A program made the position numbers and the translations under genes. A stretch of DNA of 64,000 nt. Origin: Anastrepha obliqua. Lineage: Eukaryota > Arthropoda > Insecta > Diptera > Tephritidae. A model generated the notes under the pieces. The model worked only from the letters and a program-made list of their open reading frames with translations. It was not told the origin of the DNA and did not search any database. How positions within the stretch are numbered: the first letter of the stretch is position 1; each line of letters opens with the position of its first letter. Below, piece after piece: positions 1 through 11,926 of the stretch. Location: positions 63,822,406 through 63,886,405 of the forward strand of contig NC_072897.1 in assembly GCF_027943255.1 (NCBI RefSeq). The letters are read 5' to 3'.

Positions 1-1250
1 TGCTTGAAGTTAGACCTTCCGGCTTTATTGCACACAATATAAAAAGATTCCCTTTCACACGTTTTTGCAAAATGACCTTTCCCACCACATTTCATACAGC
101 ACTCACTCCTGTCTTCAGAATTTGTACATTTAGTTGCAGTATGTCCATATTCTAGGCATCTATAACACTTCGTAAGGTTCAGTTTTTCACGAATTCTGCA
201 GACAACCCATCCAACCTTGATTTTTTCTGCGTTCAATAAGTATCCTGCTTCTACCGCTGGAAGGCGTATAGCGGCTGTTTGGGTGCCTGCATATGCCGGT
301 CTTAAATTTTTAATTGAGCTTTCTCTGAAATTACTGAGTTCCTTGACTTGTGAGCGGATGTCATCGACTATATCATCCTTCGTAGTTATTTCGTCTAAGT
401 CCCGTATTTCTAGTGACTGCTCGTGTGTTAGCGCTTTTATTTCCGCCTGATCTCCCAGTAACTTAGCAATCCCTTCTTTGTATTCTCGGGCACGCCCTGT
501 CTGTGCTCTTATAAGTTGTAGCAGTATCTCTCCTTTGGCTGTCTTTCTGATTCGTGACACGTTTTCACCAAGCTGCTGGAGACCATCATCTTTTTTGACC
601 GCCTTCAATGTGTCGCTATATGACATGTTGCCAGTTTTTATGATAACTATGGCATCAGGTCTCGGAGTGAGATTAATCTTCTTCTTGGTTTTGTCTTTGC
701 TCTTTCGCGTCTTGTACTTGACTTTCACCCAGTTCTCGTCTCTTGGCGTTTCCGTAGGCGAAATGGGTTGGTGCGTGACTACCATTCGCAATTCACAGAG
801 AGAACGTAGGTTCGAATCTCGGTAAAACACCAAAATTAAGAAAAACATTTTTCTAATAGCGGTGGCCCCTCGGCAGGCAATGGCAAACCTCCGAGTATAT
901 TTCTGCCATGAAAAAGCTCCTCATAAGAAATATCTGCCGCTCGGAGTCGGCTTGAAGCTGTAGATCCCTCCATTTGTGGAACAACGTCAAGACGCACACC
1001 ACAAAAAGGAGGAGGAGCTCGGCCAAACACCCAAAAAGGGTGTACGCGCCAATTATATATATATACAATATATATCTATTTTGCTTGTAGCATTATCTGA
1101 TACGTTAGCCAAGTGCATCAGCATCATATCATTGCAGTCGTTGGATATCGATGGCCGGGAGGATTTAGGATTTTGTTTCTGGGCGGTATTGACTCGCCCC
1201 GTCACAGAGATTTCACTGAGCAGAATAGTCTTTTCAACTATGCCCTCCAT
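1..1250 (-). pseudogene. LINE ORF1 (gag-like nucleic-acid-binding protein), 3' end outside the window, split by a SINE
   Basis: On the minus strand the frame is open from about 780 to base 1 with no stop. It contains two CCHC zinc knuckles (CYRCLEYGHTATKC near 125-165 and CCMKCGGKGHFAKTC near 65-110), preceded by a WVVCRIRE segment typical of R1/LOA-type LINE ORF1 proteins. A likely N-terminus, starting with ATG at 1248-1250 and running to about 1070, lies in the same frame on the far side of the SINE at 763-1068, so the SINE appears to have landed inside ORF1. Such proteins bind element RNA in the cytoplasm and form the retrotransposition particle. The knuckles are seen; the family is known; the exact clade is inferred. 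The C-terminus and ORF2 lie beyond base 1. Confidence 0.7.
763..1068 (+). mobile_element. tRNA-derived SINE
   Basis: The head has a near-perfect RNA polymerase III B box (GGTTCGAATCT at 809-819) and an A-box-like stretch at about 763-776. These are followed by a roughly 230-bp unique body and a tail of AT repeats (about 1053-1075). I recognise the body, including the segment reading AGGAGGAGCTCGGCCAAAC, as a dispersed repeat common in tephritid flies; that recognition is from memory. It is non-coding and interrupts the minus-strand LINE ORF1. I could not find clear target-site duplications. Confidence 0.75.
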
Positions 1251-1600
1251 ATCTGCCGCTTTTGGTCGGGGACTACTTATTTAGTATTCGCAGCTAACCT
1301 ACATATCTATGAGCCGTTCAGCTATTCGCCTTCTGCCCGACCCCACAGTAGCCTAAGCTCAGCACTATGAAATGCATCTAACAAAACAAAACCGAACACT
1401 GATCAAAAAGCTGCTATGCGAGTAGTAGTAGCGCAACAGAAGCGATAGTAGTAGCGGTACCTGGAATACACATGAATAATTTTGCAAGTAGCACTCCGGC
1501 TGATTCCAAGTTTTCTACTGCTACTCCACTTACTGAGAGTAGAGTAAAGTTTTCCCTGTAAGAACAAAGACGGCGATCTGGGGTCATCCAGAGCTTACAC
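1251..1600. other. Non-coding gap between LINE ORF1 and RTE fragment
   Basis: No gene is seen. The stretch has short repeats of GTAGTAG and ACTGCTACTCC type. Somewhat similar wording recurs at 10930-11060 on the other side of the composite pogo element, so both may belong to one older flanking sequence. It may include the 5' leader of the minus-strand LINE. Confidence 0.4.
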
Positions 1601-1604
1601 TTTT

Positions 1605-3220
1605 CGCAGAAGGAACACTTGTCGAACCTGTTAAATGGTGACAGCTGTGCATGTCAAAGAGAATGTGAAGATCCCGATACCCCAATCGTTGACGACGGAA
1701 TTGTCGTTCCACTACCCGACCATGACAAGGCGAGAATAGCAATATCACGGCTAAAGAACAACAAATCCGCGTGCGCCGACGGACTGCCGGCTGAGGTATT
1801 CAAGCATGGCGGCCAAGAGCTGGTAAGGTGCATGAATCAGCTCCTATGCAAAATATGGTCGGATGAAAACATGCCTGCCGATTGGAATTTAAGTGTGCTC
1901 TGCCCAATCCATAAGAAGGGCGATCCTGCAATCTGTGCCAATTACCGCGGGATTAGTCTTCTAAATATCGCCAATAGGGTTCTAGAGAGCGTATTGTGTG
2001 AAAGGCTCAAGCCCACCGTCAACCAACTGATTGGACCTTATTAGTATGACTTTAGACCTGGAAAGTCTACCACAATACGCCAAATCTTGTAAAAGACCCA
2101 TGAAAGGAATATCGACACACACCATCTTTTCGTCGATTTCAAAGCTGCATTCGACAGTACGAAAAGGAGTTCCCTGAATGCCGCGATGTCTGAATTTGGT
2201 ATCCCCACAAAACAAATACGGCTATGCAAGATGACGTTGCTCAACACCTGCAGCGCCGTCAAAATTGGGAAGGACCTCCCCGAGTCATTTGATACCAAAC
2301 GAGGTTTCAGACAGGGTGACTCGATGATGTGTGACTTCTTTAATCTGATGTTGGAGAGGATCGTACGAGCCGCAGAACTTAATCGTTCAGTCACAATATT
2401 TTATGAAGGCGCACAATTGTTGGCGTATGCCGATGATAATGACATCATCGGCCTTAACAACCGCGCTGTTAGTTCTGCCTTCTCCAAACTGGATAAAGAG
2501 GCAAAGCGAATGGGTCTGGTGTCCGGTGAACGAGGACAAAACGAAGTACCTTCTGTCTTCAAACAAACACTCGGCGCTCTCGCGTATCGACACCCACGTC
2601 ACTGTTGACAGTTTCGAGGTAGTAAAAGATTTCGTTTATTTACGAACCATCATTAACACCGATAAGAATGTCAATCTTGATGTAAAATCTCTTTTGCCAA
2701 CAAGTGCTACTTAGGACAAAGTATTCAATTAAGAAGTAAAGACCTCTCTCGACGAACAAAACTAACCTCTACAAGGCGCTCGTCATGCTCGTCCTAATGT
2801 ATGGGGCAGAAGCATAGACGATAACAACATCCGATGAAGCAACGCTTGGAGTGTTGGAGAGAAAGATTCTGCGTACAATTTTTGGACCTTTGTACGTTGG
2901 CAACGACGAATATCGCAAGCGATGGAACGATGAGCTGTATGAGCTTTACAACGACATAGACATAGCGGATCGAATAAAGATCCAGCGGATACGCTGGCTG
3001 GGTTACGTCGTCCGAATGGATACAAACGCTCCGGGTCTGAAGGTATTCGATGCGGTACCAGCTGGTGGTATCAGAAGAGAAGGAAGGCCTCCTCTGCGTT
3101 GGAAAGATCAGGTAGATAAGGACTTGGCTTCACGCCGATTAGCACGATAAAGAAACGACTGGCACGCTTTGTTAAACGCTGCCAAAATCGCGGAAGCGGT
3201 TATCGCACCAATTAAGAAGA
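1605..3220 (+). pseudogene. RTE-clade LINE reverse transcriptase, 5'-truncated
   Basis: Translation across several frames gives the classic RTE reverse transcriptase: NNKSACADGLPAEVF, then HKKGDP and NYRGISLLNIA, VDFKAAFDS, GFRQGDS and a YADDNDIIG catalytic box (about 2425-2450). The C-terminal part matches the RTE carboxy end (ILRTIFGPL, RWLGYVVRMD, GRPPLRWKDQ at about 2865-3110). Stops and frameshifts are obvious, for example TAG at 2042-2044. The endonuclease half is absent, as expected for 5' truncation during target-primed reverse transcription. The element ends near 3220 in an AAGAAGAACAAG tail. Other RTE pieces lie at 12905-13252, 35612-36530 and 61590-62525. Confidence 0.85.
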
Positions 3221-3659
3221 ACAAGAGTAAAATCGGGTATTGGTGGCATCATATTACTTTGATATTAATTTCTGCCAAAATAATGGTAATGAAAAAGCAA
3301 TCCTTTTTTTCTAACAGATATTGAATTATCTTTACATTTTATTGCAAAATATACCCTAATACCTTGAAAGTTAATGAAAAGAAAGCTGGAGGGTAATGTG
3401 GCCCATGGTATTCGGGTAAAGTTGGCCACAGTATAAAAGCACCAAAAACAAATGTAAGACTTAATAAAAAGTCAATGAATTTATGTATTTTTTATTGTAA
3501 GTAATGAGCTTCTTGGTTGACTTTGTTTGACAAAAATTATTAAACTTAGGCAAATTTAAATGCCTCCTTGGCTTAAGGCTGTAATAGTAAGGCTTAAACT
3601 ATTAGTGTACCTTTAATGAATTATTCGGTGCAAGATCTACAAATAAAGATGGCGTCTCT

Positions 3660-4440
3660 TTTAGGTAGTCACTTCTCGTAAGCCCCAACCTTATCGCATT
3701 GCAACCATTGTGTCCATAGATGAGACCCAGTATCAATTTTCACCCGAGTTTCATAAAAGTGGCATTCTGTCTTTTTGTGTGATGGAACATCAGGAAAGAG
3801 ATCTTCCCGTCGAAATCTACTAAGTTTAAAGATTCTTTAGAATCAGAAGCAGACTGGACTTTATCTGTCCTTTTCCGCTCAGCTTTTATTGCCTTAAATT
3901 GTTCGTTTACTTTTGGTTTAAGTTTTTTTAAATCAACTCAGGCTTTTTCATTTTTATATGGTCACTTTGTTAACACAATTTTCCTTCCACGGTTTGTATA
4001 AGGCTTCCTTATTTTCGGTACAGGAAATGTTGGCCAAGGTGAGACACGGCTCGTGCTTGCAACTGGGTAAGATATATTGGCTGTAACAAATTCATTACAG
4101 GTATAAATATTTTCCCTTGCTACCGAAGAATTCTCCATTTGTATGGCTTCTTGACCTAATTCGCCAGTATGAAATCAGAGTCAGAAATCAGAGAGTCAGA
4201 AGCTCAATATTTCTTGTGTGGCTACAGTGACCATCTAAAATAAGAAGAAGCGAATCTTCTTTTGTTGGCTTCGTAAATTAAAAAAAAATATTTGAAACAA
4301 TTTGTAAATATTTCCCTTTGTACCCATCCGCAAATATGACATGCGAATCTGATTCAGGAGAAGCATTCTTCATAAGCTGTGGATTTTGATTTTTCCGCGG
4401 GAAAATGAAAAACGGTGGGACAAAGCAACCACCTGCTAGA
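3660..4440 (-). pseudogene. Pogo-like DDE transposase, C-terminal part
   Basis: Reading the minus strand across frames gives a conserved block in order: a PPVFHFPRKN stretch (about 4380-4410), a GYKGKYLQ region, and LLILDGHCSHTRN (about 4210-4250) carrying the second catalytic aspartate of the DDE fold. Further downstream come VSPWPTFPVPKIRKPYTNRG (about 3990-4050) and a C-terminal WTQWLQCD zinc-type motif (about 3700-3730). This order matches CENP-B/pogo transposases of insects. Stops and frameshifts show it is dead. The matching N-terminal half is at 10335-10700. Confidence 0.6.
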
Positions 4441-5250
4441 GAACGTTAATGTATAGAGAAGTCTCACGGGCTACGAATAGTGTTAATTGTCAAAAATGAA
4501 GTCTAACCACTGCCGCGGTGTGGTGAAACAAGAATCACAGAAGCAATGAAAGACATTTTTTTATATAAATATAAATAAATAAGAAAAAGTTAATGCAAAT
4601 CGCAGAAATCGTTTTAAAAGATAAGTTAGCTTTTGTACCGCCATCCATGCCAAAAAAAACTTATAAGACACGGTGACAAAAATTTTTTGTAAACAGACTT
4701 GAGTATCGTATTCATCACACCAGACTGTCCAGGAATGGTTCAGTTTTTAATTTGCACAAATTAGTGTCTTCGTTATTCTAATTTGTATCATGATAAAAAA
4801 ATCAGTCTTTTTCGTATTTGTACTTTTCTTTTTTTTTACTTTTAAAAACTTTTAAACAAATTATGACTTTCTGGTTTTGACCATTTTAAAGAGCCTTTCA
4901 CACACTATTCGAATCAACAAAAAAGTGAAAAATGATTGTTTGACACGTAAGGTACCTTTTCATAGACCAGGTCACATATATGTATTTGCAAAAAAATTGA
5001 AATGTACATTCAAAGATACATATTATATATTTGAATTATAAGCACCAAAATTAAAAATCGAAGTAAATTTAATGTTCTCTGCTTTTATTTAAAAAGAAGA
5101 TTACAACAGCAACAAAATACATTGAAAAGGAACTCACAACGTGGTGCGCACGTTTTATTAATTTAAAACTCTATACAAATTTGATGAAAACTTTTACCAT
5201 TTTTTTTTTGTTGAAACTAATTTTAGACAAGAATGCATAGAGCGTACAAG
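4441..5250. other. AT-rich non-coding stretch
   Basis: No coding region or repeat could be supported. It is AT-rich and lies between the pogo transposase remnant and the 3' end of the next LINE. It may contain the middle of the pogo element in decayed form. Confidence 0.4.
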
Positions 5251-7198
5251 TGTTTTGGTATATTGATATATAGGTATGTATAGGTAGGTGAAAAGGTTGA
5301 AGTGCACTCCTCAAGTAGCACTAAAGCGCCGTTTTGATACCATTATGAGACCTCCAACAGGCAGATATCTACAGCCAGCCAGAGCTGTTAATATAATGGA
5401 GAAGATTGATGGGATTTAGGTTGGCGCACTGCCCCAGGCTGTCAAAGAAAGGAGTACCCAGTGATCTTAATCGTCTAGCTGCCAAACCCGGACATTTACA
5501 GAGAAAGTGGTCAACAGTCTCCTTCTCTGAAAGGTCCCCACAGCTTCTGCAAAGGGGATTAAATGGTAACTCTGGCTTTTCCGTGTGTGTGCCGATCGTC
5601 CAGTGACCAGTAAGCACAGTTACCAGTTTGGAGGAGTCCAAAGGACTTTCTGAGTCCTTCGTATATTGTACTGGGGTCAAAGGGTTTTCGAAATAGCGCA
5701 TGAAGAAATGGAGCTCCATTTTTTCTGCGCTTTCCTGAGAAATAATTTGTACAGTTCCTCTTTAACAACTGCCAGGGGGATGCCGATGCCCGGGTAGGAG
5801 GTCTCTGAGGCCATTTCAGTCCCCTTCCTGGCAAGCTCATCAGCAATTTTATTTCCTTCTATGTTCCTATGCCCTGGAACCCAGATTAGAGAAATGTTAC
5901 CTGCAGACCCAAGATATTTGATATCCTCCTTACAGGAGCTTACTAGCTTTGTTCTGCGCCATGGCGTCGTCAGAGCCGTGAACGCGGCTTAACTATCGTA
6001 GAAAATGTCCCTCGATATGTCCCTCGCTCTCGCGTTCCCTAAGCATTTTGAATGCCTGCAGGATCGCAAAGATTTCTGCTTGAAAAACGCCAACAGTACT
6101 CTGCACTTAAAAGGAGATAGATAAATTGACAGATATACTCCTGCTCCGACTCCCGATTCCATATTGGAGCCGTCAGTGAAGACAGAGGTGCAAGCTTGGG
6201 TGCAGATTTTCCCCTCGATCGAATCTTGCCTATTTGGAAAGATTGCTCTAGCACGACCCTCCATCTCTAGTTTGCGGATAGAGAGATCTGTTCGAAGCTC
6301 TGAGAAATGCGGTGTGAACTGTTCGAAAATGCTACCATGTCCAATGAGAGATTGCCTCCATAGGCATTGAGGGCAGCACTGGGGCAGGTTTTACATGCTC
6401 CGGTGATTCGAATGCATGCAGTCCCTTGCATCCTCTTAAGTTTAGTGATATTATAGCCTTTCCGAAGATCTTCCCACCAAACCAGGCATCCTTACGTTAA
6501 AATTGGCAAAAACACTGCGTTGTACATCCACAGCACGATCTGTGGCATAAGTCCCATTTTTTGCCGAGCATAGATTTGCAGGATATACTCACCGTCTTTA
6601 CCCGATTTTCAATGTGTAGCTTCCAATGGAGTTTGGAGTCAAGTATCAAGATACCTAACTTCCGATGAAAGCGGGAGAAGGTGGTTGTTTAATTTGGGAT
6701 GTCGAAAGGGTGGAATAGCACCAGCTCCATTTTTTCAGAGTTGACTCAGAGGCCGCAAGCGGCAGCCCAGGGACTGAGTACAGCCAGTGACCTTTCCAAA
6801 ATCTCAGCCATGACTGGGGAAAACAGTCCGGATACCATCAGGGCCAAGTCATCAGCGTATGCTACCACCACCCTTATTTAGCATTATCAGAACTTCGTCA
6901 ATAGCATCTAGCCAAATTAGGGGCGAAAGGACACCACCCTGCGGCGATACCAAGAACCTCCTCCCAACCGTTGGATGTTTCTGATGCTGGAAATACAAAC
7001 GTGGGGGTTTTGCCCTTATTCCAAATAAAGAGATTACGGCTAATAATGAAATCGAAAAGAAACTCACCTCGATAATTTATCTCGCTGCCTCCCCAAATAG
7101 TATTTCTGGCATTGGCGTCGCAGCCGATGAAGATGCCCTCTTTATTAAATGAAGGTGAGCCCACCAATATATGTATATAAATGTGCAATATATGTATA
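5250..7198 (-). pseudogene. LOA-like LINE ORF2 remnant (endonuclease, RT, RNase H, C-terminus)
   Basis: From high to low coordinates the minus strand encodes an endonuclease piece (GCDANARNTIWG, about 7090-7135), then an RT piece with SPQGGVLSPL (about 6925-6955). The catalytic box AYADDLALM follows (about 6835-6862), then RNase H starting VFTDGSN (about 6165-6185). WVPGH and GNEIADELARKG (about 5825-5885) and a CRSCGDLSEKETVDHF C-terminal knuckle (about 5500-5550) complete the order. Endonuclease runs almost directly into the RT QGGVLSPL block, so the region between has been deleted around 6950. Many stops and frameshifts are present. LOA/I-group elements have this domain order including RNase H; the clade is my inference. 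Confidence 0.75.
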
Positions 7199-7962
7199 TG
7201 GGGCATTCTTCGCCAACCGGACACCCCCATCTGCCCAGAACAGTTTTTATAAAAAAAATTTTTCCCTATGCCGAAATAAAAGCTTATGTCATGTACTTTA
7301 ATTTGTCATGTGGCACTTTTTAAATATTCAAGATGGACCTACTTTTCTAAAGGGATTAATGCATCGATCTCTTCTCGATTTTCCCGACATTTTTAGGCGA
7401 TAATAGTTCTAAAAAGAACTGTTTGACAGATTTATTTTTAATAGTTTATTCGTTTAGACTTTTCTATAATTTGTTCAAATTATTTCTGTACCGTTTGACA
7501 TGTGAAATACATCAAGAACTAGTGATGTTTATGAAACAGTTGAACGTTGCACCAGAATCTCGTACGACGTTCTACAACAGATGCGATAATAGTTCTAAAA
7601 AGAACAGTTTGACAGAATTATTTTTAATAGTTTATTCGTTTAGAATTTTCTATAATTTGTTCAAATTATTTCTGAACCGTTTGACATGTGAAATACATCA
7701 AGAACTAGTGCTGTTAATGAAACAGTCGAACGTTGCACCAGAATCTCTCTCTCTACTTTTCTTAACAAACTACTTCATTTTTTTTGGTGTTTTCCAACAT
7801 ATATTATTTGTCAATATTCGTCGTCCATCTTGAATATTTAAAAAGTGCCACATGACAAATTAAAGTACATGACATAAGCTTTTATTTCGGCATAGGGAAA
7901 AATTTTTTTTATAAAAACTGTTCTGGGCAGATGGGGGTGTCCGGTTGGCGAAGAATGCCCCA
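7199..7962. mobile_element. Foldback/MITE-type element with about 138-bp terminal inverted repeats
   Basis: The two ends are near-perfect inverted copies of about 138 bp (7199-7336 and 7824-7962), starting TGGGGCATTCTTCGCC. The flanks give TATA (or TA) as a possible target duplication. It interrupts the 5' part of the minus-strand LINE. The middle holds a 186-bp direct duplication. No transposase is encoded. A 136-codon open frame through the duplication has no recognisable domain and repeats itself, so I do not call it a gene. Confidence 0.75.
7397..7755. repeat. Two-copy 186-bp tandem duplication inside the foldback element
   Basis: The segment beginning GCGATAATAGTTC at 7397 recurs at 7583 with only a few differences. 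Both copies run through to GCACCAGAATCTC. Unit length by my count is 186 bp. Confidence 0.8.
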
Positions 7963-8560
7963 TATAAATGTGCAAAAGTTCAATTGCATCTTCAATTCTT
8001 ATAGTGTTAGATATGTTCATATGTACTGAGCAACCATGACCTACCCACGACGCATCGCCTTATTATATCTACATGCAATATTTAGGGAGAAAATACTCTA
8101 ATGATCGAACTCCTGCCTAACATACATACATATGGCTGCTAAAACAATTATCTTTTGCATATGCATAAAGATATTTGTATTTGCCTATGCACACTTGATG
8201 CCGTAGCCTATGAACGTACATGTTTCTATTCTGAACTCCCAGTAAAACAATTATTATTAGTATACACATATGCATGTACATATAACTGCACTCACAGGGC
8301 ACTCACTTCATTCCTCTAAATGCGTATGTCGTCCACAAGATCAAAATACATTTATAGGTTCAGCCGTAGTGGCTATGATTCTAGTTGCCATGACGCTGAA
8401 CACTTTCAAATATTGTACAGCACAACAAAATCAGATTCATTGATAAGTTCGAGCTTATATTTCTATGAGGAAATAGCTTTCATTCATAACACGAGCCACC
8501 CATATGCAAATTCATATTTAAGATTGAAGATATCAAATCAAAATAGGCAATACTGGAATA
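7963..8560. other. Non-coding stretch, AT-rich
   Basis: No supported gene. Short TATG/CATA-rich runs are frequent (8120-8285). Whether this is host sequence or decayed LINE could not be decided. Confidence 0.35.
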
Positions 8561-10350
8561 TTTTAGGATAACCCTGGAATTACGTATAGTGCCTAAAAAT
8601 TGGAGTAAAGGCAGGGTAGCTTTCATTCATAAAGCAGGCAAATTACCCTCTGCGCATCGGTTGATATTACGGGGTCATTCGACAATGCTTCTTTCAGCTA
8701 TTTTGAGGAAAGTATGGTTAGGAAGGAAATAGATAGACTAATCATAACGTGGATTCTCAATATGCTGAGGAATAGAACAACAATCTTTGAAACTGGGCCA
8801 ATAAGATTATGTGTCAAGTTAACCAAAGGATGCCCCCAAGGAGGCGTTTTATGACTGCTCCTTTGGATATTGATCATTGACAAGCTTCTCCGAACAAAAC
8901 ATGTGTGGTACCCTTCACCCGAAGAAGGAAATTAAGTTTAGGGACCTTTAAACTAGGAGACGCTGACTTAACTCTATCTGGGGGTATGAAATATCTGGGA
9001 GTACTCCTTTATAAAACATTTACCTGGAAAAATGACTTATCGTACATCACAATACCTATATGTACATATGCCAAAGGCTTTAAGGTAAAACATGGGGTCT
9101 GCGGCCAAAGATAATGGCATGGTCTAATAAGACAATAATAGTGCCAATGACTCTCAGGTATGGTGGCCAAAAGGAGACCAAACTATGACTCAGATAACAC
9201 TTAACAAGGTATACAGAATTGCCTATCTGAGCGTAACGGGAGCATTGCTAACCTGCCCTACAGCGGCTTTAGGAATGGCCACTGGACTCATCCCACTCTA
9301 TCTTGTTTATCTTGTAGCCAGGGTCGGCAGTCAGGACAGCTCTAAGGCTTCCTAATCTATTTCATCTCAAAGAAGGCAACCTTGCAGGACTTGTAAGAAT
9401 TCTGGGTTCAATCCTGAACTCTCCGTGGCTGACAGTCGATGACGATATGAAAAGGGAAGTAAAATTCTCCAAGAACTTCAAAGCGATCATTAGCGACCGT
9501 TCAGCGTGGAGAAACAATGAAATCTCTTTAAAATAGTAGTGCAGGAATTGTTGGACCACATTTCAAAAAAGCAATTGTAATGGGAAAACAACTTCCATTT
9601 TCCAGGCGGAGGTACACGCCTTAGAACTGTGTGCCAGAAAATGTCTCCAGAGAGGCACGCACAGTGCTAATATTAACATTCTCTCTGACAGTCAAGCAGC
9701 TCCAAAATCCCTGGATAGCTTCTCATTCCAATCAAGGTTGGTCTGGGAATGTTTTAAAATCCTCAACACCCTAGCATCAAGAAACTTTGTTACCTTGATG
9801 TGGGTTCCGGGACATGAGGGGCTGGAAGGGAATGGAATTGCGCACACTTTAGCGAAAAAGAGGGCAAACACTCACTTCATAGGTCCTGAACATTTCTGCG
9901 GGATAAATAACACCTTCAAAAGTTCCTTTCTACCTGAGCAGGAACAACGGTCTAATCGATTACTGGAGAGCCCAATCGGGTATGCGGCAATCGAAAGACT
10001 CAGAGATCCAGAACGGATAAAGACAGAAGCAATACTTAACCTAAGCAGGAAAGACATACAACTTTACACTGACCTACAAACAGGACATTGTAAGCTTAAT
10101 TATCACATGAAAAAGACAGGTGTGATAGAAAACGATTCTTGTAGACTTTTCAAAGAGGCACAAAAAGCGGCAGATCATGTGAAATGGGGGAATTGGGAGT
10201 ATAGATCCAAAACTCCTGGTGGAAATGAAGCCACCAGCAGTTTTACGATTTATTAACAGCCTAAAACTGTTTGAGTAGGCTACGTGGTTGCACAATAGAT
10301 CTTTTCAGGTCGTAGCGCACAAAAGACCAACCATAATAATAATAATACTC
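8560..10350 (+). pseudogene. RNase H-bearing LINE ORF2, 3' part with TAA-repeat tail
   Basis: The plus strand shows degraded RT (KGCPQGGVL about 8825-8850, then MKYLGVLLYKTFTWKN about 8985-9035). RNase H pieces follow: AEVHALELCARKCL (about 9604-9645), ILSDSQAA (about 9677-9705) and WVPGHEGLEGNG (about 9800-9835). The last catalytic aspartate, usually in GNxxADxLA, reads as histidine here (GIAHTLAKK). A C-terminal region with TGHCKLNYHMKK (about 10080-10115) follows. The 3' untranslated region ends in an ATAATAATAAT run at about 10333-10350, typical of I/Jockey-type tails. It abuts the pogo N-terminal remnant, so the junction near 10350 is probably its insertion point. Confidence 0.75.
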
Positions 10351-10700
10351 TTGCTCAAGTAAATCGAGAAACATTTTTACATTTTCTTTTGTGAAACTCA
10401 TTGCTCTATAAAATAGGTTCGCGTTGGAGAGCGAAAACTAAGGTCCTTTTTGTGCCTGCGCAGGAATCCATGCAGCCAATCTTTCCATGCACATTGCTTA
10501 AGGACCGAACGGTTGTTTGGCACTTTGTTTTTTCCGCCAATTTAAACGCCTCTCGCCTCTCTGAATATTATGCCTTGTGAGGCCCTCAAGTCTTGATTCC
10601 ATTTCTAATGCATATTTTACAAGTTGGCTTTCTGTGGTTTCGCCCACTATCGGCTTTCGTCCAACTTTCACACTAAATAAAAATAATCATTTCCTAAAAA
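10335..10700 (-). pseudogene. Pogo-like transposase, N-terminal DNA-binding part
   Basis: The minus strand reads KVGRKPIVGETTESQLVKYA (about 10610-10672), then ESRLEGLTR, a WLHGFLRRHKK-like stretch in shifted frames, and AMSFTKENVKMFLDLLEQE (about 10345-10400). This is the paired helix-turn-helix/CENP-B-type DNA-binding region plus linker of insect pogo-like transposases. It ends where the LINE with the TAA tail begins. The remainder of the protein continues 5.5 kb away at 3660-4440. Confidence 0.6.
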
Positions 10701-10910
10701 TACCGTTAATATTGCACGCCACTGGACTTCACAAAATATTTTGATCAACTGGTCATCAGTAAAGAGTCCAATTCAAAAGGCGAGCAGCGTAAAACACCCG
10801 TTATATAAATTTGAAGTTCATAAGCAATAATTCTAGTGCATGTTCGTTATTATGAAAAATATAGACGTTGACCACATTACCCGAATAGCCCACAATACCC
10901 GATCTTACTC

Positions 10911-11924
10911 TCCTAAACTTTTGTTTGACTAGTACTCTGAGCTACTAGCAGTAACGAAACGTACCTTAGAGCGGAGTAAAACAATTGATCGCGCTACCTA
11001 CTCCCATACTCATATGTTCAAGTTCAGAGTAGTAGCGAGAGTTAAAATGAAAACTAAGAAGTAGTGGGGCAATTTCAATCCCCTGTGAAAACTACAGACT
11101 CATCAATACAAGTGAAAAATTTATTGGCGTCATTGGACTATTGGCGCGTGATTGAAACACGTTGTAGCAGCACTGCAACTGCAGAACAGAAAGCAGGTTA
11201 GACTTGGAACGACCCGAAAGCCCTTGCGACCATAACGAGCTGTATGTCGCCATTAGAGCTACCACACATAAATAATTGTATTTCAGCGAGAGGTGCTTGG
11301 ATTAGGTTATCTGACATGTATCGAGGCCCTGAAAGAAAAATAATCTTATTTAAAAAGATGGTGCGTTTTCAGTTTTAACTTAGCGTAAGTTATAGTAGCC
11401 AAATTAACAATTTTTGTCCCATTGCGGAAAGCCTTAAGAAGATTGACGTATTAATTCCTGTCGACGGACTGACATACAGGTTTTTGAAGAAGAACAACAA
11501 CGAAGCAGAAGAGATTAGAGACTGAAAAAACTAAATTGCGTCTTGTTCGCTCTGACATCATCTCTTCAAATAAATAACAGAAGAGCGAGCTAAAGCAAGG
11601 GAAACTACCAAACACAAGAAATTACCCACGTACATATGCCTATCGTCCCACGGCATCATCGGAAAGAACTGCATTTGGACGTATTTTTATGCTTCGTGCT
11701 TTCACTATTTAACACACGAAACTTTAATTTTATTTGTTCGTTTAATTTAAAAATTTCATTCACTGAATATTTGCAAAGAAGTATTTTCTCTTCCTTTTGG
11801 TTGTCTATTTGAAGTGATGACGTCATCGGCTTGAAAAAACGTAGAAAATAAAGTAGCGGTTTTCGGAAGGCGCCACCTTCGATACTATGAACACAGTGAA
11901 AAGTGTTTTGTATTTGTTTTAAAA
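10911..11924. other. Unannotated gap
   Basis: No gene or element could be recognised. It has mixed base composition. Stretches with repeated GTAGTAGCG/GAGTAG words near 10930-11060 resemble 1410-1560. Confidence 0.35.
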
Positions 11925-11926
11925 TA

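Larger units (their letters stand above)
3231..10905 (-). mobile_element. Composite pogo-like DNA transposon split by nested LINEs
   Basis: The C-terminal part of a pogo-like transposase lies at 3660-4440 and an N-terminal part at 10335-10700. Both are on the minus strand and in the order expected if about 5.5 kb was inserted between them. Both outer edges carry inverted GAGTAARATCGGGTATTG (left about 3225-3242, right about 10894-10910). Related CGGGTAA motifs follow close inside each end (about 3390-3430 and 10865-10885). I infer one old element filled by the LINEs at 5250-7198 and 8560-10350 and the foldback element at 7199-7962. Exact ends and the target duplication are uncertain. Confidence 0.5.

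Noticed and set aside
763..836. Possible tRNA gene
   Set aside because: A good B box is present, but no cloverleaf could be folded with paired acceptor ends. The sequence continues into a known SINE body, so it is a SINE head.
7423..7833. 136-codon open frame as a gene
   Set aside because: It runs through a 186-bp tandem duplication inside a foldback element and repeats its own sequence; no domain.
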